64,000 nucleotides of DNA from Mucilaginibacter sp. SG564 (GTDB lineage: Bacteria; Bacteroidota; Bacteroidia; Sphingobacteriales; Sphingobacteriaceae). The stretch spans positions 16,582 to 80,581 of the forward strand of contig NZ_JABGNA010000016.1 in the NCBI RefSeq assembly GCF_013149275.1, in the 5' to 3' direction. This document shows, piece by piece, positions 1 to 8,613 of this stretch. The notes beneath the pieces are model-generated. The model searched no databases, was not told where the DNA came from, and saw nothing but the letters and a program-made list of their open reading frames with translations. Position 1 is the first letter of the stretch. Every line of letters starts with the position of its first letter. A program made the translations under genes and the position numbers.

Positions 1-873
1 TCGGCTACCCAATACCAACCAGATTTGACCAGCTATGATTACGATGCACCCATCAGTGAGCAGGGGCAGGCAACCCCTAAATACTATATGCTGCGTAATC
101 TCATCAGCAAATACGTAAAATATAAAATTCCGGCTGTACCACAGGCTGCTAAAGCCATCAGCATACCGGCTATTACTTTAAGTCCGTTAACCAGTATCTG
201 GCAGCAGTTGCCTAAACCATTCCTGTCGCCACAGCCGCAGCCGATGGAATATTATGATCAAAACCAGGGCCTGATGCTTTACCGCACCAAACTTATTGGT
301 CATAAAAAAGGTACGCTTACCATTACCGAACCGCATGATTATGCTATGGTTTTTGTAGATGGTAAACTCATCGATACTGTTTACCGCGATGGCGGCAAAT
401 GGAACATCAAGATCCCCGAAAGCAGCAGTAAAAACCCGGTACTGGATATCCTGGTAGAAGGCATGGGCCACATTAACTTTGCCCAGTATATCATCGACCG
501 TAAAGGTATCACCGACCGGGTAACCCTCAACGGCATGACCCTGATGGACTGGCAGATCTATCCTTTACCCATGACTGAAGCTTTTATCAAAACATTGAAA
601 CCGGCAAAAGCCGAGGCTGATGCCAAAGGCATGTTCTACAAAGGCACGTTTAATCTGCAGGAAACCGGCGACACCTTTTTCGACCTGAGCAATTACGCCA
701 AGGGCATTATTTATGTGAACGGCCATAACCTGGGCAGGTACTGGAACACTGGTCCGCAGCAAAGGCTGTACTGCCCGGCTTCATGGCTTAAAAAAGGCAG
801 CAACGAGATTTTGGTTTTCGATTTCCACCAGAACGAAGCCAAAACCATCAGCGGTAAAACTACTTTGGAGTAG
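1..873 (+). CDS. GH35 family beta-galactosidase, C-terminal part (5' cut by window edge)
   Basis: The frame is open from base 1, so the start and catalytic domain lie upstream of the window. What remains is about 290 residues: the end of the catalytic region (Y-Q-P-D-L-T-S-Y-D-Y-D-A-P, typical of the end of a GH35 barrel domain) followed by the C-terminal beta-sandwich (jelly-roll) domains. The late stretch with YVNGHNLGRYW is a hallmark of the last galactose-binding-like domain in bacterial GH35 enzymes. The family removes terminal beta-galactose from glycans, usually as an exported enzyme in Bacteroidota. Its position ahead of a sulfatase and sugar-kinase region fits glycan breakdown. Family assignment is strong; substrate is unknown. 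Confidence 0.88.
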   Translation, partial: SATQYQPDLTSYDYDAPISEQGQATPKYYMLRNLISKYVKYKIPAVPQAAKAISIPAITLSPLTSIWQQLPKPFLSPQPQPMEYYDQNQGLMLYRTKLIGHKKGTLTITEPHDYAMVFVDGKLIDTVYRDGGKWNIKIPESSSKNPVLDILVEGMGHINFAQYIIDRKGITDRVTLNGMTLMDWQIYPLPMTEAFIKTLKPAKAEADAKGMFYKGTFNLQETGDTFFDLSNYAKGIIYVNGHNLGRYWNTGPQQRLYCPASWLKKGSNEILVFDFHQNEAKTISGKTTLE

Positions 874-964
874 GGGGGAGATAGAAGCAAGAGGTTAGAA
901 TCAAGAACCAAGGCTTTTCTTTACCTGTCTGAAATTCGCAGAATTAGAATAAGCAGCAGATATG

Positions 965-997
965 AAACTTACGAAGTTTTCAAAACTTCGTAAGTTT
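965..997. repeat. Perfect 16-bp palindrome downstream of the GH35 gene
   Basis: Two 16-base arms (965-980 and 982-997, core cttacgaagtttt / aaaacttcgtaag) are separated by one base. The same core recurs at 7067-7101, also just after a gene. Hairpin potential suggests a 3' end or a dispersed palindromic repeat. The rest of the 874-1091 gap shows only a fragment resembling scattered 'gacgggctcagaatgac' intergenic repeats. Confidence 0.6.
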
Positions 998-1091
998 TGC
1001 ATAGTGGGTAGGTCTCCGCGCTCCACTCTTCGACGGGCTCAGAATGACACCCTTTTTGTTTTTCTAAATAAATAGGTAAATTCAATACCCA

Positions 1092-1661
1092 ATGACAGAC
1101 CTTTCGAAAATAAAAGATTCATTGCTAAAAACTCATCCTTTCGCGGAAGAACAATTAGATCAGTTTACTGGTAGGTTAATCTTCCAAAGGTTCAACAAAA
1201 GGGAATTTCTACTGAAGTCTGGTCAAATTTCTAAGGGCATTACCTTCATCCTCAGTGGCAGTTTAAGGCTATATAACAAAACAGGAGATAAGGAGTTGAC
1301 CCTTAACTTTTTTACCGAAAATACCTGGTTAGCCGATTTGGAAAGTTTACTAACACAGCAGTCATCGACCAATTATATCGAAGCATTTGAGGATACCAGT
1401 GCAGCGACAATAATGCTTAAAGATCTTCACTGGTTAATGGATAACTATCCGGATTTCCGAATGCTGAATAAATTGCTAACCGGTCTTCATATTTCAACAA
1501 TGCACCTGGCATCTATCAAAACCAAAAATCCCGATGAGCGTTATCATGAACTATTGACAACGCATCCTGATTGGTTAAACCGTTTCCCGCAAAACCAAAT
1601 TGCCTCTTACTTAGGCATGGCGCCCGAAACATTAAGCAGGGTAAGGGCAAGACTGAGCTGA
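1092..1661 (+). CDS. Crp/Fnr-family transcriptional regulator
   Basis: A 189-residue protein of the Crp/Fnr superfamily in the short form common in Bacteroidota. Residues about 20-120 form the cyclic-nucleotide-binding-type beta barrel (FILSGSLRLYNKTGDKE followed by NFFTENTWLADLES). The C-terminus has a helix-turn-helix with QNQIASYLGMAPETLSRVR, the recognition-helix pattern of this family. No Fnr-type cysteine cluster is visible, so an iron-sulfur cofactor is unlikely and the ligand is unknown. It precedes the ankyrin gene by 66 bases on the same strand and may be co-transcribed. Two relatives occur at 43.1-44.2 kb. Confidence 0.88.
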   Translation: MTDLSKIKDSLLKTHPFAEEQLDQFTGRLIFQRFNKREFLLKSGQISKGITFILSGSLRLYNKTGDKELTLNFFTENTWLADLESLLTQQSSTNYIEAFEDTSAATIMLKDLHWLMDNYPDFRMLNKLLTGLHISTMHLASIKTKNPDERYHELLTTHPDWLNRFPQNQIASYLGMAPETLSRVRARLS

Positions 1662-1727
1662 TTTTCTTGATCGTGGTCAATTGTTAATTCGCCTTATTTA
1701 AACCACTTTTATAAAACTAAAAATGGA

Positions 1728-2375
1728 ATGGAAACAATGAAAAAATTGATTGACCATAAAGATTACCAGGGCATAGAACAGGCGCTTACCAATAACCGCA
1801 ATCTGGCTAATGAAGGTATTCCATATGATAGCGTAAACACCACCCTGGCCCATCCACTGCACCGCCTCTGCGACGGGGTATTTTCCAGAACCTATACCGA
1901 TGCGGAAGCTGTTGAAATGGCTCGGATATTTTTAGCGCATGGAGCGAATATTAATGGTAATGAGGAGTTGATTGCAAAACAGGATACCCCCCTTGTTGCC
2001 GCGGCAAGCCTGCACGCCGACCAGGTGGCTATTTTATATATCGAAAGCGGTGCCGATTTAAATCACGCGGGCTGCCATGGGGGTACGGCTTTACATTGGG
2101 CAGCCTGGTGCGGCCGGGCTCAAGTGGTTAAAAAACTGGTAGCGGAAGGCGCGGAGACCAATAAGTTATGTATCGATTTTAAAGCTACACCGCTCTTTTG
2201 GGCCGTTCACGGATTAAAGAACGGTGGCGCAACCAGTTCATCCAATTATTTAGAATGCGTCAGGATCTTGGTCCAGGCAGGCGCAGATAAAAACATCCCC
2301 AATTGCGATGGGAATATACCTCTCGAATTATTAGATGATGGGGATTGGGAATTGAAAGCATTATTGAAGGATTGA
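1728..2375 (+). CDS. Ankyrin-repeat protein
   Basis: A 215-residue soluble protein without a signal peptide. Several ankyrin repeats are visible: ARIFLAHGANINGNEE, TPLVAAASLHADQVAILYIESGADLN, TALHWAAWCGRAQVVKKLVAEGAETN, and a last copy ending LVQAGADKNIPN. Such domains mediate protein-protein contacts; no enzymatic domain is attached. The start at 1728 is the in-frame ATG; another ATG at 1723 lies in a different frame. It follows the Crp-like gene closely. The partner is unknown, so only the fold is called. Confidence 0.82.
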   Translation: METMKKLIDHKDYQGIEQALTNNRNLANEGIPYDSVNTTLAHPLHRLCDGVFSRTYTDAEAVEMARIFLAHGANINGNEELIAKQDTPLVAAASLHADQVAILYIESGADLNHAGCHGGTALHWAAWCGRAQVVKKLVAEGAETNKLCIDFKATPLFWAVHGLKNGGATSSSNYLECVRILVQAGADKNIPNCDGNIPLELLDDGDWELKALLKD

Positions 2376-2408
2376 CATTAGTGCTTAAGCCTTGAATGGA
2401 AATAAATT

Positions 2409-2489
2409 TGTCATGCTGAACGGAGTGAAGCATCTATTGTGCGATTATACATATATGCTGAAGAAGATCCTTCGTTCCTCAGGATGACA
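2409..2489. repeat. REP-like imperfect inverted repeat
   Basis: The arms tgtcatgctgaacggagtga (2409 on) and the complement of ttcgttcctcaggatgaca (to 2489) form an imperfect inverted repeat with gaagcatct / agatccttc inside. Sequences of this kind ('gtcatgctgaa...ctcaggatgac') are scattered between genes in many Bacteroidota genomes. It lies between convergent genes and could also act as a bidirectional 3' end. Confidence 0.55.
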
Positions 2490-2556
2490 AAAAGCGCTCT
2501 TAGCCGCTGGCGCACGCGTGCCGCGTGGGACTCTATACAGCTCTATCAAAAATCAG

Positions 2557-4104
2557 TTACTTATTTTCCTGTTCCAAAACCGGGATAATAAAGCGGCTAA
2601 GCTCTGGTGTGTGGTGTTCTTTTTTCGAAATAGCGCTCATCCTTTGTATCATATCCGGGTGTTGCGCCGCCACATCATTTTGTTCCTGCGGATCTTTGGA
2701 AAGATCAAATAGCGACCATTTGTTGTTTCCTTTCAGCATATTTAGCCGTACACCTTTCCAATTACCCAGGCGGATAGCCTGCTGACCATCATATTCGGGA
2801 AACTCAAAATACAGGTACTCATGCAGGGTTTGTTGCCCGCGATCAAGTATGGTTGGTAAAATGCTCAGGCCATCTACATCTTTCGGGGTTTTTAATTTGA
2901 GCAAGTCGCATAGGGTAGGCATCATATCAATCGTGGCCGATACCAGGTTACTGGTACTGCCAGCCTTTATTTTCCCCGGCCACGATACGATGAAGGGTTC
3001 GCGTATGCCACCTTCATGAACATATCCTTTTCCCCAGCCATATTCGCCTTTAAAGGGCCCAGCGCTTTTAAAAAATGTGGGGTCCACGCCCGCATTATAA
3101 GCCGGGCCGTTATCGGAGCAAAACATAATAATGGTGTTGTTGTAAACGCCGTCGTCTTTTAGTTTTTGAATGATCTGTCCAACCTGTTTATCCAGCAGGG
3201 TGATCATGGCAGCATAGGTAGCATGCGGATAGCGAACGGGGAAATAGCTGCCTCCCAAAAAAGGTTTTTCATCGCCAAACTTTTGGTGATAGTAATCCAC
3301 CAGTTCTTTAGGCGCCTGCAATGATAGGTGCGGTAATGGCGATGGGTAATACAAGAAAAATGGCTTGTGATGATTGTTATCAATAAACCTTAGCGCCGCC
3401 CTGATCAGGAAATCAGGGGTATAGTCCTTTTGCTGATATTTTTCATAGTTTTTTTCATCAAGCGGATCGAGGTCTTTGGGGAATTTTACATCCGGATCAA
3501 CAATTTTATTATCCAGCGGTACGCGGTTATTGTTTTCCCAAAGATGACCGCTATAATAGGTATGATCCTGGCGCTGACATATAAAACCAAAGAAGTAATC
3601 AAATCCCTGGTTGTTAGGCGTGCCGGTGCTCATGGGCGAACCCAATCCCCATTTGCCAACAATGCCTGTGGTGTAACCGGCAGTTTTTAAAACTTTGGCA
3701 ATGGTAATGGTTGAATCGGGGATGGGATATTGCCCTTCCAGTGTCGGGTTTTTCTCCATTTCCTTAAAGTTCCATACATCACCCCGCTCTTCCCATTCGT
3801 GATTACCGCGGATAAAGGCCTTACCCGAGTTTTTACCCGTCATAAGTGAATAGCGCGACGGGGCGCAAACCGGATAGGCATAATGTTGGGTAAAACGTTT
3901 GCCATGTTTGGCCAGCTCATCCAGGTTGGGTGTTTCAATTTTTTGCTGCCCGTAGCAACCTAACTCGCCATAGCCCATGTCATCTGCCAGGATGTAAACA
4001 ATATTGGGTTTTACTTTTAATGTTTTAGGCGATGAGCCTGTTTGTGCCAGTGCGTTAGCGTATATCCCAAACAGTAAAGCGATGATTGTATAACCTCTTT
4101 TCAT
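2557..4104 (-). CDS. Exported type I sulfatase (arylsulfatase family)
   Basis: About 515 residues with a signal peptide (MKRGYTIIALLFGIYANALA). An upstream in-frame ATG at 4128 would add eight residues; the signal sequence favours 4104. The mature protein starts with the sulfatase metal site PNIVYILADDMGYGELGCYG. The formylglycine signature C-A-P-S-R follows, with the cysteine to be oxidised at residue 80. Downstream motifs include GKWGLG, an FFLYYPSPLPH stretch and FCSDNGP. The family hydrolyses sulfate esters of carbohydrates in the periplasm, and needs an anaerobic-type or FGE maturase encoded elsewhere. A LacI-type operator lies at 4148-4159, 44 bases upstream, tying it to the nearby regulator. 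Confidence 0.92.
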   Translation of the reverse strand: MKRGYTIIALLFGIYANALAQTGSSPKTLKVKPNIVYILADDMGYGELGCYGQQKIETPNLDELAKHGKRFTQHYAYPVCAPSRYSLMTGKNSGKAFIRGNHEWEERGDVWNFKEMEKNPTLEGQYPIPDSTITIAKVLKTAGYTTGIVGKWGLGSPMSTGTPNNQGFDYFFGFICQRQDHTYYSGHLWENNNRVPLDNKIVDPDVKFPKDLDPLDEKNYEKYQQKDYTPDFLIRAALRFIDNNHHKPFFLYYPSPLPHLSLQAPKELVDYYHQKFGDEKPFLGGSYFPVRYPHATYAAMITLLDKQVGQIIQKLKDDGVYNNTIIMFCSDNGPAYNAGVDPTFFKSAGPFKGEYGWGKGYVHEGGIREPFIVSWPGKIKAGSTSNLVSATIDMMPTLCDLLKLKTPKDVDGLSILPTILDRGQQTLHEYLYFEFPEYDGQQAIRLGNWKGVRLNMLKGNNKWSLFDLSKDPQEQNDVAAQHPDMIQRMSAISKKEHHTPELSRFIIPVLEQENK

Positions 4105-4147
4105 TGGGTTAAAGTTACTGATGATCATTTGCTTAGTTATATACTTT

Positions 4148-4159
4148 ACAAACGTTTGT
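4148..4159. promoter_or_regulatory. LacI-type operator upstream of the sulfatase gene
   Basis: A perfect 12-base palindrome acaaacgtttgt, matching the CAAACGTTTG core of LacI/GalR operators and three other sites in the window (6014, 8526, 9767). It is 44 bases before the sulfatase start. Confidence 0.65.
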
Positions 4160-4179
4160 GTTGCTTTTAATAGGAAGCG

Positions 4180-4417
4180 AAGCTTGCGTGGTATCCATTC
4201 ACCCCTACATCGCTGCGCTTGTCGCCCCCTCTCTTCGCTTCGCGCATAGGGGGGCTTTCTTTACTTCTTTTTTCTTTACCCTCTTTCCGCGGCAGGCGAA
4301 AATAGGGTGGTCCAGCGAAGCGTAGACCGGTGAGTCGACTATGCGTCATGCTTTCCGAGCTTCCGGAGATTAGTGGTCGTACAATTCACAGGAGCGAAAG
4401 TCTTGTGAATGCGGGGT
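4180..4417. repeat. Intergenic dispersed-repeat material, no gene
   Basis: This gap between two minus-strand genes carries several imperfect inverted pieces built on gcgaagc / gcttcgc, a cccctc...gaggggg-like block around 4226-4256 and a 7-bp hairpin (attcaca / tgtgaat, about 4384-4412). It has the look of intergenic repeats with a short coding shadow. No plausible protein was found. Confidence 0.35.
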
Positions 4418-5818
4418 TTAGTTGCCATAAGTAAACGAAAGCCTGGGGGCAATTTCAATATATCCGTTATCTTTAAAATAGGCAACATAATAAGAACCTG
4501 AAGGTTTGCCAGATGGTAATGTTAACGTTAGGCTGCCAGATACCAAACCATTGGTATATTGCCAGGCATCGGCATATGTATTAGCGGCGCCGGGTGCTTT
4601 GCCGGTTTGATAGATCCCGATCCAGGCTTTGGGATCGGCAGAGCCATTGGCAAAATTCACGGTAATGGTTTCACCGGTTGAAAACTTTGTTTTATTTAAA
4701 CTAATGTTTGCCTGAGTTGCTGTTGTCTTGATGGAAAAAGTAGTTATAACGCCTTTATGGTCCGAAGGCCATGTTCCTGTTGGCTTGAGAAAAGGATTGG
4801 TGTAAATGGCATCTTCGTATCCCTGGCCCCTTACAATGGAGCCCGATGGCCCAAATACGATGGATTCTTTTACGTTTACCCTGTTGTCATTGTCGGCATA
4901 ATAAATGTAATCAATACGGTCGCGCTCATCGGCATCCGGTGCCCATACCAGTGATGAAAGCCGGGCGCTGGTGTTAAAAGCCGCCCAGGTAAATCCGGGG
5001 TATTTTACCGGATCGGGATTTTTAACCCGGTATGAGTCCTTATAACCTGCTCCATATAATTTAACGCTGCCCTGCCAGGGTACAATGGTGCCATGGTGAT
5101 CAAACAAATCCTTTTGAGCGCTAACCCAATCTAAATGCGAAGGCTCATTAAAATCGCCTCCTAATATAACAATCCGGCCATTGTCCCTTTCTTGTTTGGC
5201 ATCGTTTACAAAGGCGCTTAGTTCCTCATCCCGGGTTGATTTAAGGTTGGCCGCCAGAACGCTGTCGACGTTTGTAACCGGCGCGGCTATTTTACTAAAA
5301 GTTACACCATCATAACCCCGTGGCAGGTAACAGGCGTAGTTGGTATAATCTAAATGGGCCGAGTAAAGGGTAACCTGCGTGGTAGCATTCAGACTAACGG
5401 TGGCTTTATCAAAGGCATTGCCGTAAATGTTGGTTTTAAACGAGGCAATAGGGTATTTTGATACAATGCCAACATTGTTGTCATAAAATGAATAAAAAGT
5501 ATAGCCTTTTGCTTTTAAAGCCGCTACAACGCGTTCATCAAACTTGGTACTGTTATAATTCCGAACTTCACTTAAGGTAATGAGATCGGCTCCTGACTGA
5601 ATAATGGCGTCAACGATACCATCAAAGCCTCCCGTCACGGATGTGCCTTCCTGCCAGATATTTAATTGTAAAACTTTTAACGTAACGGAGTCGGCCGCCG
5701 CTGCCAGGGTTGTTTGATGTTTAACCGGGGCATCGTCTGTTGAAAAATAGGATGATGCCTTTTTGCAGTTTAAAAGTAAGAGTGCTGAAAGCAATGGGAT
5801 TAGGTAGCTTTTTTTCAT
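4418..5818 (-). CDS. Endonuclease/exonuclease/phosphatase (EEP) family lipoprotein
   Basis: About 466 residues from ATG 5818; an upstream ATG at 5842 gives an unlikely longer leader. The start MKKSYLIPLLSALLLLNC is a lipoprotein signal with the lipid-bearing Cys in LLLNC. The EEP fold follows: LKVLQLNIWQEG, DLITLSEVR (metal-binding Glu), GGDFNEPSHLDW (Asp and Asn of the active site) and SDHKGVITTF (catalytic Asp-His). The last ~95 residues form a separate beta-sandwich (SLNKTKFSTGETITVNF onward) that may bind substrate or wall. The family cleaves phosphodi- or monoesters; the substrate is unknown. It diverges from the threonine dehydrogenase gene, with a LacI-type operator between. Confidence 0.85.
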   Translation of the reverse strand: MKKSYLIPLLSALLLLNCKKASSYFSTDDAPVKHQTTLAAAADSVTLKVLQLNIWQEGTSVTGGFDGIVDAIIQSGADLITLSEVRNYNSTKFDERVVAALKAKGYTFYSFYDNNVGIVSKYPIASFKTNIYGNAFDKATVSLNATTQVTLYSAHLDYTNYACYLPRGYDGVTFSKIAAPVTNVDSVLAANLKSTRDEELSAFVNDAKQERDNGRIVILGGDFNEPSHLDWVSAQKDLFDHHGTIVPWQGSVKLYGAGYKDSYRVKNPDPVKYPGFTWAAFNTSARLSSLVWAPDADERDRIDYIYYADNDNRVNVKESIVFGPSGSIVRGQGYEDAIYTNPFLKPTGTWPSDHKGVITTFSIKTTATQANISLNKTKFSTGETITVNFANGSADPKAWIGIYQTGKAPGAANTYADAWQYTNGLVSGSLTLTLPSGKPSGSYYVAYFKDNGYIEIAPRLSFTYGN

Positions 5819-6013
5819 TTGAGTAGTTTGATTTAGATGCAAAATAATATGTTCCTTATTTGGATAGTATTATTTTGATATTATATAATTTATCCGTGTT
5901 TATCTTGGTTTCTGGCAGTCCATGAGGGTACAAAAATTTATGATGCCCTTGGGTTTTACCTGCTTCTGGCTACGTTAAAATTACTGATCGTTATTTATTA
6001 AAATAGGTATTTA

Positions 6014-6025
6014 ACAAACGTTTGT
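6014..6025. promoter_or_regulatory. LacI-type operator between divergent genes
   Basis: A perfect palindrome acaaacgtttgt, identical to the site at 4148. It lies 70 bases before the threonine dehydrogenase gene and about 195 bases before the divergent EEP gene, so it could serve either or both. Confidence 0.65.
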
Positions 6026-6095
6026 GTAAAGATTGAAGAGTTGTAGCAACCCGTTTTCGGTTAATGATGTCTAATTTTCGGCTTTGAAACCGGAT

Positions 6096-7040
6096 ATGGA
6101 TAGTATTTTAGTAATAGGCTCAAACGGGCAGATAGGTACCGAACTGATTGATGCCTTAAAGGTAACCTGGCCCGCCTGCCAGGTCATTAGCTGCGATATA
6201 AGACCACGCGAGCAGTTAAAGGGCGACGTGTTTGTACAAGCCGATGTTAATGACATAGAGCGACTGAAAACGTTTTTTGAGCAGTACCGGATCAAACAGG
6301 TGTACCTGCTTGCTGCGCTTTTATCCGCCACCGGCGAAACCAAACCCCGCTACGCCTGGGATCTTAACATCAACGGTTTGTTGAATGTGCTTGATCTGTC
6401 GGTAGCTTACCGGGTAGAAAAAGTTTTCTGGCCAAGCTCTATCGCGGTGTTCGGTCCGGGGTCGCCGAAAGATGATACCCCGCAGTTTGGCGAAAAAGAT
6501 CCGCAAACGGTTTACGGCTTCAGCAAGCTGGCCGGCGAGCATTGGTGCAATTATTACCGCGAAAAGTATGGGCTGGATGTACGCAGCATCCGCTATCCCG
6601 GCCTCATCAGCTGGAAAGCCGCGCCCGGCGGAGGTACTACCGATTACGCCGTACAGATATTTCACGATGCCATAGCCACAGAAAGCTATCAATGCTTCCT
6701 TTCGGCGGATACGCGCCTGCCCATGATGTATATGGATGATGCCATCCGTGGTACTATCCAGCTGATGCAAACTCCATTGGAAAAACTAAAAGTATTCCGC
6801 TCGTATAACCTGGCTGGCTTTAGCTGTACCCCGGCCGAGCTGGCAGTGGAGATTAGCGAACATATCCCAGGTTTTACCATCGGCTATCTCGAAAACGACC
6901 CACGCCAGCAAATAGCCGATAGCTGGCCGCGATCAATTGATGATAGTGAGGCCCAAAAAGACTGGAACTGGCAGGCCCGGTTTAACCTGAAAGCCATGAC
7001 CGGCGACATGATCAAACACCTGTTGGTTAATAATTATTGA
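6096..7040 (+). CDS. tdh: SDR-type L-threonine 3-dehydrogenase
   Basis: About 314 residues with an N-terminal Rossmann motif (ILVIGSNGQIGTEL) and the SDR active-site Tyr-Lys pair in VYGFSKLAGEHW. The stretch RYPGLISWKAAPGGGTTDYA is characteristic of the short-chain-type threonine dehydrogenases of Bacteroidota and animals, which oxidise L-threonine to 2-amino-3-ketobutyrate with NAD+. A TTG at 6084 is in frame, but ATG 6096 puts the dinucleotide motif at the usual distance. A strong hairpin terminator follows at 7165. A related sugar-nucleotide epimerase is a weaker alternative. The upstream operator suggests control by the LacI-family protein, unusual for amino-acid catabolism. Confidence 0.82.
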   Translation: MDSILVIGSNGQIGTELIDALKVTWPACQVISCDIRPREQLKGDVFVQADVNDIERLKTFFEQYRIKQVYLLAALLSATGETKPRYAWDLNINGLLNVLDLSVAYRVEKVFWPSSIAVFGPGSPKDDTPQFGEKDPQTVYGFSKLAGEHWCNYYREKYGLDVRSIRYPGLISWKAAPGGGTTDYAVQIFHDAIATESYQCFLSADTRLPMMYMDDAIRGTIQLMQTPLEKLKVFRSYNLAGFSCTPAELAVEISEHIPGFTIGYLENDPRQQIADSWPRSIDDSEAQKDWNWQARFNLKAMTGDMIKHLLVNNY

Positions 7041-7066
7041 GTTAGTGAATTAGTGATTTTACTTTT

Positions 7067-7101
7067 CAGACTTACGAAGTTTTTAAAACTTTGTAAGTCT
7101 G
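7067..7101. repeat. 17-bp palindrome sharing its core with 965-997
   Basis: Arms 7067-7083 and 7085-7101 are complementary except for one G-T pair and share cttacgaagtttt with the element at 965-997. It stands 27 bases after the threonine dehydrogenase stop and just before a stronger terminator. Confidence 0.6.
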
Positions 7102-7164
7102 ACATTTCGAAGAACTATACCTTATCATAATCCCGCAAAAACTTTTGTATAGTTACAGAAAGGC

Positions 7165-7204
7165 AAACAGCCCGCTTCTCTTTTACCAGAGAAGCGGGCT
7201 GTTT
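7165..7204 (+). terminator. Strong hairpin terminator
   Basis: Perfect 16-bp stem (aaacagcccgcttctc, 7165-7180, with its complement 7189-7204) and an eight-base loop. It ends the threonine dehydrogenase unit and could work in both directions. The 7205-7382 remainder shows nothing recognisable. Confidence 0.85.
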
Positions 7205-7382
7205 GATTAATAACTAAGGAAACAAAAACCGATACTTTTTAAAGTTTTCAAAACACGTTAAAATCGTGTTGTAATTTGTTAAAAATGATAGAATCGAATT
7301 TTTCCGACTGTTTTTTAATCCGTTTTGCCTCTTTTTTGATCAGAAATTTGTTAAAATTTAAGGTTTAAAAAGTTTTCCTCCA

Positions 7383-8456
7383 TCATTTCGGCTGACTTTG
7401 GGTAGTGGTTACCATCTGCATAAATTTATCTTCGGAAGCCATGTATTTTTCCAGTAGCGTAAATTGGTTGCGGGCCCTTACCAGGTTATGGCCGGGATAG
7501 CTGGAGCCGTAGTAAATATCATTGTTGAGGTAATCGGTCAGGAAACGGATGGCCTGCATATAGATCATGAATTTGCCCGAATACACAAACAGTTCACGCT
7601 CGCCCTCGGTAAGGTTGGTGTTCATTTCTGATAGGTAGCCTTCTACAATGGCCGCGAAAAAATCTTCGCGCACATCAATCAGGGAAAGGTCCTGCTCTTC
7701 CTCGTTGGCAGGGGAGAGGTAAGTGCGCATCATATCGCCCACATCGCTGATGTAGTAACCCGGCATCACCGTATCCAAATCAATGACACAGAGGCCCTTA
7801 TGATCGGTATTAAACAAAATATTACTGATCTTGGTATCGTGGTGAACAACACGCAGTGGTATCAGCTGATCATGCATAATGGATTGGTGCACATCGGCAA
7901 TATCCCGGTGCCTGAAGGCCTGGTCGATGGTATCACTGGCTTCCGCTAATCGCTCGCTACCTGCATTTTTTACTACCCGCTTAAAAGTTTCAAACCGGCC
8001 AGATAGATCATGGAAACCGGCCAGGGTGTAATGCAGGCCACTTACATTAAAGCCGGCCAGCAAATTGGTGAACTTGGCAAACTGGCGGGCCGCTTCAAAA
8101 GCCTCATCGCGGGTTTGTACTGTATTGAGGGTAATAGAGTTTTTGATAAATGGAAACAGGCGATAATATTCATCATCGGTATACTTAACCATATAATCGC
8201 CGGTTGTGGTAGGCAGGGATGCTACAAACAAATAATCGGGATAACGCTTTGATAAATACTGATCTATCTTGTTGGTGTTTTCGGCTATATGTTCTGGCGT
8301 TTTAAAAACGTTTTTATTGATCTGCTGCAATATAAACTCGTTATCGTTTTTTGAACCGGTTATTTTCCAGGTTCGGTTGATCAATCCTTCACCAAATTTT
8401 TCGATATGATAGTCATGTGCGATAAGGCCAAAGGATTTTAGAATAACATCAAACAT
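7383..8456 (-). CDS. Aminoglycoside-phosphotransferase-fold sugar kinase (NahK-like)
   Basis: A 357-residue cytosolic kinase of the APH/choline-kinase fold. The nucleotide-binding start is FGEGLINRTWKI, and the catalytic loop is VHHDTKISNILF (the H-x-D-x4-N pattern), followed by the metal-binding CVIDLDTVMPG. The combination resembles N-acetylhexosamine 1-kinases, which phosphorylate GlcNAc or GalNAc at C1, and related proteins in Bacteroidota once labelled mucin-desulfating. This fits a neighbourhood with a sulfatase and a beta-galactosidase. A LacI-type operator lies 70 bases upstream, and the LacI gene is its upstream neighbour on the same strand. Substrate is inferred. Confidence 0.75.
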   Translation of the reverse strand: MFDVILKSFGLIAHDYHIEKFGEGLINRTWKITGSKNDNEFILQQINKNVFKTPEHIAENTNKIDQYLSKRYPDYLFVASLPTTTGDYMVKYTDDEYYRLFPFIKNSITLNTVQTRDEAFEAARQFAKFTNLLAGFNVSGLHYTLAGFHDLSGRFETFKRVVKNAGSERLAEASDTIDQAFRHRDIADVHQSIMHDQLIPLRVVHHDTKISNILFNTDHKGLCVIDLDTVMPGYYISDVGDMMRTYLSPANEEEQDLSLIDVREDFFAAIVEGYLSEMNTNLTEGERELFVYSGKFMIYMQAIRFLTDYLNNDIYYGSSYPGHNLVRARNQFTLLEKYMASEDKFMQMVTTTQSQPK

Positions 8457-8525
8457 TTACTAAGTTTTTTAAGGTTTTTTGAATGCTTAAACCAAACCTA
8501 ATTAATAAACTTCTAAACTTTTCAC

Positions 8526-8537
8526 GCAAACGTTTGC
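8526..8537. promoter_or_regulatory. LacI-type operator upstream of the NahK-like kinase
   Basis: Perfect palindrome gcaaacgtttgc, 70 bases before the kinase start and 76 bases after the LacI gene end. This places it in the promoter region of the kinase. Confidence 0.68.
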
Positions 8538-8613
8538 CTGTTTTTTTTATTGACAAGCCTTTAAGATAGGTTCAAAATGAGTGTCTGATTTGAATGGTGT
8601 AATATTTACAATT

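Noticed and set aside
4167..4349. 60-codon minus-strand ORF (MTHSRLTGLRF...)
   Set aside because: Falls within dispersed-repeat sequence (cgaagcgtagaccggtgagtcga); typical false ORF of these repeats.
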